A stretch of 8,310 bases of DNA from JBCDBH01 sp039184055. GTDB lineage: Bacteria > Acidobacteriota > Thermoanaerobaculia > Multivoradales > J023. Of this stretch, positions 1 through 5,172 are shown one piece after another. The notes beneath the pieces were generated by a model, which saw nothing but the letters and a program-made list of their open reading frames with translations, made no database searches and was not told the DNA's origin. Position numbers and translations under genes: made by a program. The stretch spans positions 1 through 8,310 of the forward strand of contig JBCDBH010000265.1 in the NCBI GenBank assembly GCA_039184055.1, read 5' to 3'. Every line of letters begins with the position of its first letter. Positions within the stretch are counted from its first letter, which is position 1.

Positions 1-6
1 CCCGCA

Positions 7-1008
7 TCAGAGCACACTGGTTCCCGGCTCGACGATCGCGTCGATCCGTGCCGCGTCCTCGTCGGTGATCTCGACCTCGAGCGCGGCGATCGAGTCTTCG
101 AGCTGCTTCATGGTGCGAGGGCCGATGATCGCCGAGGTCACGGCTTCTTCACGCAGCACCCAGGCGTTGGCCAGTCGCGCCAACGGCACGTTCTTTTCCT
201 CGGCGATCGGGATCAACTGCTCGACCGCGTCGAGACGGCGTTCGAGCTTGGGTTTTTCGAGATCGCCGATCCAATGGTCGGCGCGCTTGGTGCCTCCGGG
301 GTTGGTTTGACCCTTGCGATATTTGCCGGTCAAGAACCCACCCTCGAGCGGGCTCCAGACGATGCAGCCGATCCCGTGCTCGCGACAGGCCGGGAAGTGT
401 TCGGCCTCCATCACCCGACGCAACATGCTGTAGGGCGGCTGAAGCGAAATCCAGCGTTCGAAGCCGTTCTTTTCCGAGATCCAGAGCGTTTCGACCATCT
501 CCCAGGCGGCGATCTTCTTGCCCCAAATCGTCTCGCTGGTTTCGTAGTGGTTGGTCGAACAGCCGATATAGCGGACCTTGCCCTGACGCACCAGGTCGGT
601 AAGCGCCGATAGCGTTTCTTCCCACGGCGTGCTCGGGTCGGGACGGTGGATCTGGTAGAGATCGATCACATCGGTATCGAGCCGACGCAGCGACTTCTCG
701 ACCTGCTCTTGGATCGCCTTGCGCGACAGCCCGCGTTGATTCGGCCCGTCTCCCATCGGTCCCCATACTTTGGTGGCCAGCACCACGTCGTCGCGACGCC
801 CCTTGATCGCCTTGCCGACGATCACCTCCGACTCACCCTGCGAATAGGTGTTGGCGGTGTCGAGAAAGTTGATCCCGTTGTCGATCGCGTGATGGATGAT
901 GCGGATGCTCTCGTCGTGCGATTCCTCGCCCCAGGCGCCGAACATCATCGTGCCGAGGCAGAGCGGGGAAACTTTGAGGCCAGAGCGACCGAGATTTCTA
1001 TAGTCCAT
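7..1008 (-). CDS. Aldo/keto reductase, NAD(P)H-dependent
   Basis: Predicted cytoplasmic (beta/alpha)8-barrel oxidoreductase of 333 residues that reduces aldehydes or ketones with NADPH; the substrate cannot be read from sequence. The family tetrad is complete: Asp50 and Tyr55 in FLDTANTYSQGESE, Lys80 in LATKVWG, and His121 in LYQIHRPDPST. The SPLEGGFLTGKY stretch (about 219-230) and the C-terminal IIGPRTMKQLEDSI segment are typical of the cofactor-binding part of the YajO/Tas-like group. The reading frame is open 21 codons further upstream (to 1071), but I place the start at the ATG at 1008: the protein then opens with the family-typical MDYRNLGRSGLKVSPLCLG, and a GGAGG ribosome site lies 5 nt upstream (minus strand, 1014-1018). 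It is transcribed divergently from the nuclease gene. Length is normal for the family. Confidence 0.95.
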   Translation of the reverse strand: MDYRNLGRSGLKVSPLCLGTMMFGAWGEESHDESIRIIHHAIDNGINFLDTANTYSQGESEVIVGKAIKGRRDDVVLATKVWGPMGDGPNQRGLSRKAIQEQVEKSLRRLDTDVIDLYQIHRPDPSTPWEETLSALTDLVRQGKVRYIGCSTNHYETSETIWGKKIAAWEMVETLWISEKNGFERWISLQPPYSMLRRVMEAEHFPACREHGIGCIVWSPLEGGFLTGKYRKGQTNPGGTKRADHWIGDLEKPKLERRLDAVEQLIPIAEEKNVPLARLANAWVLREEAVTSAIIGPRTMKQLEDSIAALEVEITDEDAARIDAIVEPGTSVL

Positions 1009-1043
1009 GTTGTCCTCCAGAGGTGTCGACTTGGCGGTGGCTA

Positions 1044-1071
1044 ACGATAGCATCGGCGGGTCGGCACTCAA
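1044..1071 (-). promoter_or_regulatory. Candidate promoter of the aldo/keto reductase gene
   Basis: On the minus strand a -35-like TTGAGT (1066-1071) is followed after 16 nt by a -10-like TATCGT (1044-1049) preceded by TG (extended -10, TGCTATCGT). This would start transcription near 1037 and leave a leader of about 28 nt containing the GGAGG site. Found by eye; only a moderate match to the consensus. Confidence 0.35.
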
Positions 1072-1096
1072 CGTTCAGTCACCGGAGGTTCGAATC

Positions 1097-2743
1097 GTGC
1101 GCCACACCGCTATCTTCATCGTCCTATTCGTGATTACCGCGTGCACGGATACCACCACGCGGAGTGTCGCGGCTTCGTGTGGTACCTCGGCGACGGCTCT
1201 CGCCGAGGTCCAAGGCGACCGGGGCACCAGTCCGCTCGAAGGGCGCTCGGTGACCGTCGAGGCGACCGTCACCGCTGATTTTCGCGACGGCCTCGGTGGC
1301 TTCTTCATCGAGGCCGACGGTGACGCGCTTTTCGTGTCGAGCGACGCCGAGGTGGTGGTGGGAGATCTCGTGCGAGTGAGCGGCGTGGTGCGTGAGATCG
1401 AACGTCTCACCAGCTTGGACGACATCGACGACGTCACCCACTGTGGCGCCGGGCGTCCGCCGTCACCCACCAAGGTGGGCTTGCCGCTCCGTGGCCATAT
1501 CGAGGGTTGGGAAAGTCGCTTCATCCATATCGACGAGCGACTCACCATCACCAAGAGCTACGACCTCGACGATGAAGGCCAGCTAGGGATCGCCGCCAAC
1601 GGGCGTCTCTTCGCGCCGACCAACGGCACCGGCGCCGATTCCCGGGACAATCTCCGTCGCAGCCTGACGCTCGACGACGGCAATCGTCGCGAGCCGCGTA
1701 CCGCGCCTTATCTGATCGATGGGCAACCACCACGACTCGGCGATACCATCGACGGCGTGACGGGAATCCTGGTCGAAGACGATGGCGAGTGGATGCTGCA
1801 TCCCACCCAGTCGCCGACGCTGCGTGCCACCGCCGAGCGGCCCAGCGCCACGCCACCAGCGGTTGGTGGTCGTTTCACCGTGGCCAATTTCAACGTGCAG
1901 AACTACTTCCTCACCCTCGGCGAGCGCGGGGCCCAAGACCGCGCCGAGCTCGACCGGCAGCGTAAGAAATTGCTCGCTACCCTGAGCGCGTTCGACGCCG
2001 ACGTGCTCGCCCTGGTCGAAATCGAAAACCGTCGTGACGACGCGCTCGAGGATCTCGTCGATCGTCTCGCCAAAGAGACCGGTCATCCGTGGACGTACGT
2101 GCCCGGTACCGGTCTCGACTGGATGCGTGATCCGATCCGCGTCGGTCTCGCCTATCGGTCCGACCGGGTCGAAACCGTCGGCAAGCCGATCAACGATCCC
2201 GACAGTGTTTTTCGTCGCCCGCCGCACGCTCAGACCTTCAAGGCTGGGGACGAGACCTTCACCGTCGTCGTCGCGCATCTCAAATCGAAGAGCTGCCGCG
2301 ACGCCACCGGCGCGGAAAAGAACCACCACGGTCAGGGTTGTTGGAACCACCTACGCACCAAACAGGCGCGTCGTCTGCTCGACTTCATCGACCGGCTCCA
2401 GGGCCAGACCGGCGAGTCCAACGTTCTCCTGGTCGGTGACCTCAATGCCTACGGTGGCGAAGATCCGATCCGCGCCTTGACCGATGGCGGTCTCACCGAC
2501 CTCGTCGCGCAGCACGTTCCGGCCAACGAACGTTACTCCTTCGTCTACGGTGGCGCCGCCGGCTACCTCGACTACGCCCTCGCCACCTCGAGCCTGGTGC
2601 GCTCCGTCACAGGCGCCGCCTTCTGGCCCATCAACGCCGACGCCGCCGCCATGCTCGGCTACCGCAACGAAGATCTCTACGCTCCCAGCCCCGAGCGCTC
2701 CTCCGACCACGATCCGTTGTTTGTCGGATTATTTCGAAAATAG
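1097..2743 (+). CDS. Secreted lipoprotein nuclease, ExeM/NucH-like (OB-like + endonuclease/exonuclease/phosphatase domain)
   Basis: Predicted envelope-anchored or secreted DNase/phosphodiesterase of 548 residues. Starting at GTG 1097, with a GGAGG site 8 nt upstream (1084-1088), the protein opens with a short lipoprotein signal: hydrophobic TAIFIVLFV, lipobox ITAC, lipidated Cys16. Residues about 36-115 match the OB-like module usual in this family (VEATVTADFRDGLGGFFIE, VVVGDLVRVSGVV). Residues about 258-548 form the metal-dependent endonuclease/exonuclease/phosphatase domain: VANFNVQNYF (262-271), catalytic Glu308 in LALVEIENR, His394 in VVAHLKSK, Asp448/Asn450 in VGDLNAYGGEDP, and Asp537-His538-Asp539-Pro540 near the C-terminus. 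All key residues are present. The frame is open upstream to 1007, but that start would bury the signal peptide and overlap the divergent gene. It is shorter than multi-domain ExeM proteins. Nutrient acquisition or extracellular-DNA turnover is an inference. Confidence 0.93.
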   Translation: MRHTAIFIVLFVITACTDTTTRSVAASCGTSATALAEVQGDRGTSPLEGRSVTVEATVTADFRDGLGGFFIEADGDALFVSSDAEVVVGDLVRVSGVVREIERLTSLDDIDDVTHCGAGRPPSPTKVGLPLRGHIEGWESRFIHIDERLTITKSYDLDDEGQLGIAANGRLFAPTNGTGADSRDNLRRSLTLDDGNRREPRTAPYLIDGQPPRLGDTIDGVTGILVEDDGEWMLHPTQSPTLRATAERPSATPPAVGGRFTVANFNVQNYFLTLGERGAQDRAELDRQRKKLLATLSAFDADVLALVEIENRRDDALEDLVDRLAKETGHPWTYVPGTGLDWMRDPIRVGLAYRSDRVETVGKPINDPDSVFRRPPHAQTFKAGDETFTVVVAHLKSKSCRDATGAEKNHHGQGCWNHLRTKQARRLLDFIDRLQGQTGESNVLLVGDLNAYGGEDPIRALTDGGLTDLVAQHVPANERYSFVYGGAAGYLDYALATSSLVRSVTGAAFWPINADAAAMLGYRNEDLYAPSPERSSDHDPLFVGLFRK

Positions 2744-2760
2744 CCTGCGAGCTATTTTCG
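2735..2760. terminator. Hairpin terminator overlapping the nuclease stop codon
   Basis: A perfect inverted repeat CGAAAATAGC / GCTATTTTCG (10 bp arms, 6 nt loop CTGCGA). The nuclease TAG (2741-2743) lies inside the left arm. The A-run on the left and T-run on the right give intrinsic-terminator character in both directions. It separates the nuclease from the toxin-antitoxin module. Confidence 0.7.
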
Positions 2761-2774
2761 TTGGGCTGTTTCGG

Positions 2775-2788
2775 TAAGATCTGTGGTC
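2775..2788 (+). promoter_or_regulatory. Possible -10 element of a leaderless antitoxin message
   Basis: TAAGAT (2775-2780) fits TANNNT and ends 8 nt before the preferred ATG (2789). No Shine-Dalgarno sequence is visible between them. I see no convincing -35 box. Leaderless transcription starting at or near the ATG is an inference. Confidence 0.3.
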
Positions 2789-3019
2789 ATGAGTGAAACC
2801 AAACGGGAAATCTCCGTGCTTCTCGACGAAGACCTACTCGTTGAATTCGAGGCGGCGGGATTGAGTCTCTCCGTGCAGCTCAACAGTGCCTTACGTGAAG
2901 AGGTCGAGCGTCTGCGTCGAGAGCAGAGTTTGACGCTCTTCCTCGATCAGCTCGATGCCGACCACAAGCCGGTGAGCGAAGATTTGGTCGACAAGTACAC
3001 TCAATTGCTCGAATCGTGA
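2789..3019 (+). CDS. Type II antitoxin, CcdA/VapB-like (ribbon-helix-helix)
   Basis: Small acidic protein of 76 residues, predicted to bind and neutralise the PIN-domain toxin encoded directly downstream and to repress the pair's own promoter. The N-terminal part REISVLLDEDLLVEFEAAG, then SLSVQLNSALREEVERL, has the beta-strand plus two-helix spacing of ribbon-helix-helix DNA-binding domains. The C-terminal third (about 46-76, FLDQLDADHKPVSEDLVDKYTQLLE) is the expected disordered or helical toxin-binding tail, as in CcdA-type antitoxins. The start is chosen at ATG 2789; an in-frame GTG at 2783 would add two residues. No Shine-Dalgarno site is evident for either. The stop overlaps the toxin start in GTGA. 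The antitoxin-then-toxin order is the usual VapBC arrangement. The exact antitoxin subfamily is uncertain. Confidence 0.8.
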   Translation: MSETKREISVLLDEDLLVEFEAAGLSLSVQLNSALREEVERLRREQSLTLFLDQLDADHKPVSEDLVDKYTQLLES

Positions 3020-3432
3020 CGGGTTGCCTCGTCCTCGATGCGGGTGCGGTATCGGCGTTGATTGGCGGTGTCAGTCGTCGCCAGGAAGAGGTTCGCGCTG
3101 CCTTGCGGGCGGCGAGTCGGCTTCGTCGGGCGGTCATCATCCCTGCAGTCATTCTCGCCGAGCTCTATCGCGGTTCCCGTCATAGTCACGCTCTCGATGC
3201 CCTTTTGTCTCGTGAGCCGGGTTTCGTGATCCGCAATACGGATCGATTGTTTGCTCGCTGGGTAGGCGGTGTGCTCGCGGCCGCGCGACTGGGTTCGAAA
3301 CACCTTGCCGATGCTCATGTCATCGCTGCAGCGGCCGAACAGGGCGGAGGTTTGGTCCTGACTGTCGACCAGAAAGATCTCGAGCGTCTGGCGGCGAGCT
3401 ACCCACAAGTCAGGGTCCTAGCCTTGCCCTGA
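3016..3432 (+). CDS. PIN-domain toxin, VapC-like ribonuclease
   Basis: Predicted toxin of 138 residues; PIN-domain VapC proteins are magnesium-dependent endoribonucleases that usually cut tRNA or rRNA and are held inactive by the partner antitoxin. The acidic active site looks complete: Asp8 in CLVLDAGAVSALI, Glu49 in VILAELYRG, Asp99 in HLADAHVIAAAA, and Asp118 (with Asp121 nearby) in VLTVDQKDLERL. Length is normal for VapC. It starts at GTG 3016 inside the antitoxin stop (GTGA overlap), implying translational coupling. The second residues (TGCLVLDAG) begin the first PIN beta strand almost at once, so an earlier start is not needed. No truncation is visible, so the module is probably functional. 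Its RNA target cannot be inferred. Confidence 0.87.
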   Translation: MTGCLVLDAGAVSALIGGVSRRQEEVRAALRAASRLRRAVIIPAVILAELYRGSRHSHALDALLSREPGFVIRNTDRLFARWVGGVLAAARLGSKHLADAHVIAAAAEQGGGLVLTVDQKDLERLAASYPQVRVLALP

Positions 3433-3546
3433 GTGAGCCGAGTGTAAAACCCACCGCGTCAAACGTGGTGCTCTTCCCATCGCTCGCTTCGACGAGCACC
3501 CATCCGAAGATCGGCGGGCGAGGCGACGAGTGAAGTCGTGAAACCT
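3433..3546. other. Non-coding gap between the toxin gene and the PadR operator
   Basis: No credible gene. It contains a 7 bp inverted repeat GGTGCTC (3467-3473) / GAGCACC (3494-3500) with a 20 nt loop, overlapping an alternative 5 bp stem GCTCG (3482-3486) / CGAGC (3493-3497). Neither has a T-run, so a terminator is not well supported. Confidence 0.4.
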
Positions 3547-3573
3547 ACAATGGTGTGTGGCGTACACTATTGT
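3547..3573. promoter_or_regulatory. Inverted-repeat operator, probably for PadR, with embedded -10-like sites
   Basis: ACAATGGTGT (3547-3556) and ACACTATTGT (3564-3573) are inverted copies matching at 9 of 10 positions around a 7 nt spacer. The site ends 10 nt before the PadR start codon. TACAAT (3546-3551) and TACACT (3563-3568) inside it resemble -10 boxes; no good -35 is visible. PadR dimers are known to bind dyads with ATGT/ACAT-like arms upstream of their own operons, so autorepression is the simplest reading. Confidence 0.65.
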
Positions 3574-3583
3574 GAGGATCACG

Positions 3584-3991
3584 ATGACGCTGAAAACACC
3601 ACAAACGACATCTGACAACGACAAGGCCGGACGCACGCCCGATGCGCTCGAGCAACAGCTGGTTCTCGAGCTGCGTCGGGGGCTGATTACCCTCACGGTG
3701 CTCGGCGCGTTGCGGCAGCCGGCGTACGGCTACTCCCTGCGTCAACACCTCGCCGAGAACGGATTCGAGGTCGACCAGGGCACGCTTTATCCCTTGTTGC
3801 GACGTCTCGATGGCCAGGGGCTGCTCGACAGTGACTGGAACACCGAAGGCGCGCGACCACGTAAGTACTACCGATTGAATGCACGAGGCTCCGCGATGCT
3901 CGAGACCTTGCGTGGCCATTGGCACGCCATGGCCGAGGTCGTGGAGACCCTTTTCGCCTCGAGCGATTCCGAGGAAGGAGACACACCATGA
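3584..3991 (+). CDS. PadR-family transcriptional regulator
   Basis: Cytoplasmic winged-helix repressor of 135 residues. The PadR core is clear: ELRRGLITLTVLGALRQP, then YGYSLRQHLAENGFEVDQ, GTLYPLLRRLDGQGLLDSDW, and the wing RPRKYYRLNARGSAML. A short C-terminal helix (about 112-130, HWHAMAEVVETLF) would dimerise. Residues 1-20 form a polar N-terminal extension. The start is ATG 3584, with GAGGA (3574-3578) 5 nt upstream; an in-frame GTG at 3557 lies inside the inverted repeat and has no ribosome site. The gene overlaps the HAAS membrane-protein gene by 4 bp (ATGA), so the two are co-translated. Pairing with a HAAS protein is a known arrangement. PadR proteins respond to small molecules or stress; this ligand is unknown. 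Confidence 0.93.
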   Translation: MTLKTPQTTSDNDKAGRTPDALEQQLVLELRRGLITLTVLGALRQPAYGYSLRQHLAENGFEVDQGTLYPLLRRLDGQGLLDSDWNTEGARPRKYYRLNARGSAMLETLRGHWHAMAEVVETLFASSDSEEGDTP

Positions 3992-4989
3992 TGACCGAGA
4001 TCATCGATCGTTATGTCTTCGCGGTGACACGTTATCTCCCCACGAAGCAGCGCGCCGATGTTACGGAGGAGCTCAGCTCGAGTCTGCTCGACGAGCTCGA
4101 GAACCGTTTTGGCCGCGAGGCGACCGACGACGACCTGGTGACGATGTTGAAGGAGATGGGGCCACCGGAGACGGTTGCCGCATCGTACCGACCATCGTCC
4201 CAATATCTGATCGGCCCGAAGTGGTATCCAGCGTTTCGCCGCACGCTCAAGATCGTCATACCGATCGAGATCGTGGTGCTGGCGGCGTATGTCGTGATGA
4301 GCTATCTCCGGGGCACGGGTGTGCTCGATGCTGGGGAAGCCTTCGATCCACTCGACGCTATCTTCACCGTGTTCGGCTTGGCCTTCGATATCGCGATCTA
4401 CACGGTCGGCATCATCGTGTTGGTGTTCGTGGGTCTCGAGCGGAGTGACAGCGAGGCCGAGCCCGAGCCCGAGTGGGATCCGAGGACGCTTCCCGCGCCC
4501 TATGCCGAGGAAGATACCGTCGATCGGCTCGGAAGCATCGTCGCCATCGTGCTGCAGTTCTTGTTCCTCGGCGCGCTGCTGCGCTACCGCGATCAGATCG
4601 GTTTTGTCGTCGTGCCCGGTGAGCCACCGCTGCTCAACGACATCGTGCAGGCCAACCTGCCGTGGATCACCGCCGTTCTGGTGCTCGGCATCGCCCACGC
4701 GGTGTATCTGCTGTGGCGTGGCTCATGGAGCGTGCTGTCACGAGCCGCCGACTTCTTCCTCGATCTCGCCGGTCTCTTCATCCTCTGGTGGATCGCCACG
4801 GATATCCGCGCCGCGACCGACGATTTGCTCGCCGCGGGACTCGACGAACGCCTGGTCGAGCTGATTCACAACGTCACAATCGGCTCGCCCATCGTCGTCT
4901 TCTTGCTGATCATCGTCGGTCACAGCCAGGTGCTGTACCGCATGGTCGCGCGGGCGCAGGATTCGCGCGGTCTCGTTCACGATTCGTGA
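3988..4989 (+). CDS. HAAS-domain polytopic membrane protein, PadR partner
   Basis: Inner-membrane protein of 333 residues. Residues about 1-75 form a HAAS-type helical domain (EIIDRYVFAVTRYLPTKQR, VTEELSSSLLDELE, LVTMLKEMGPPETVAASYRP), known in proteins encoded beside PadR regulators and thought to signal to them. Hydrophobic stretches near 86-107, 123-150, 181-200, 224-244, 254-272 and 296-318 suggest about six membrane helices. A charged linker (152-180, rich in Glu/Pro) splits helices 2 and 3. No catalytic motif or transporter signature is visible in the membrane part, so I assign no activity. The start is ATG 3988 with AAGGAG (3975-3980) 7 nt upstream and a 4 bp overlap with PadR; a second ATG follows at 3991. 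A role as membrane sensor or co-regulator of PadR is inferred from family and context. Confidence 0.85.
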   Translation: MMTEIIDRYVFAVTRYLPTKQRADVTEELSSSLLDELENRFGREATDDDLVTMLKEMGPPETVAASYRPSSQYLIGPKWYPAFRRTLKIVIPIEIVVLAAYVVMSYLRGTGVLDAGEAFDPLDAIFTVFGLAFDIAIYTVGIIVLVFVGLERSDSEAEPEPEWDPRTLPAPYAEEDTVDRLGSIVAIVLQFLFLGALLRYRDQIGFVVVPGEPPLLNDIVQANLPWITAVLVLGIAHAVYLLWRGSWSVLSRAADFFLDLAGLFILWWIATDIRAATDDLLAAGLDERLVELIHNVTIGSPIVVFLLIIVGHSQVLYRMVARAQDSRGLVHDS

Positions 4990-5000
4990 TCGGTCCGTTT

Positions 5001-5081
5001 CGACCGTGGTCGTCCCTCGGATGGTCACGGTCGTCCCGTCCTGTGACGGAATGGATCCCGCGAAACCACGGTTTCGTCACA
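5001..5081. repeat. Cluster of inverted repeats between the HAAS and DCC genes
   Basis: Within the 183 bp gap lie CGACCGTG (5001-5008) / CACGGTCG (5026-5033), 8 bp perfect arms with a 17 nt loop. An almost full palindrome CGAAACCACGGTTTCG follows (5061-5076). An outer pair TGTGACGGAA (5042-5051) / TTTCGTCACA (5072-5081) matches at 9 of 10 positions. The last two share bases and cannot both form. There is no T-run, so a classic terminator is not supported; transcript processing, attenuation or protein-binding sites are possible. Confidence 0.5.
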
Positions 5082-5114
5082 TAGATGCCTGGTTCGACCC
5101 TCACCATCGTCATA

Positions 5115-5142
5115 CTGACGTAGGTTTGAGCAACGATAGTGT
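5115..5142 (+). promoter_or_regulatory. Weak candidate promoter of the DCC fusion gene
   Basis: CTGACG (5115-5120), a 16 nt spacer, then TAGTGT (5137-5142) lie about 30 nt upstream of the start codon. Both hexamers are poor matches to a housekeeping promoter, so this is only a pointer to where the promoter should lie. Confidence 0.2.
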
Positions 5143-5172
5143 CGGAGACACCAGGAACCACGAGGCGAAACC

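Noticed and set aside
1009..1096. N-terminal extensions of the reductase (to 1071) and nuclease (from 1007)
   Set aside because: These would make the divergent genes overlap; both internal starts have well-spaced GGAGG sites, and the nuclease signal peptide begins at 1097.
1583..2350. Minus-strand open frame of 255 codons
   Set aside because: Antisense to the nuclease, whose catalytic motifs are all in the plus frame; no ribosome site or family motif.
3868..4698. Minus-strand open frame of 276 codons
   Set aside because: It lies antisense to the PadR and HAAS genes, has a His/Arg/Asp-rich composition typical of shadow frames, and has no recognisable domain.
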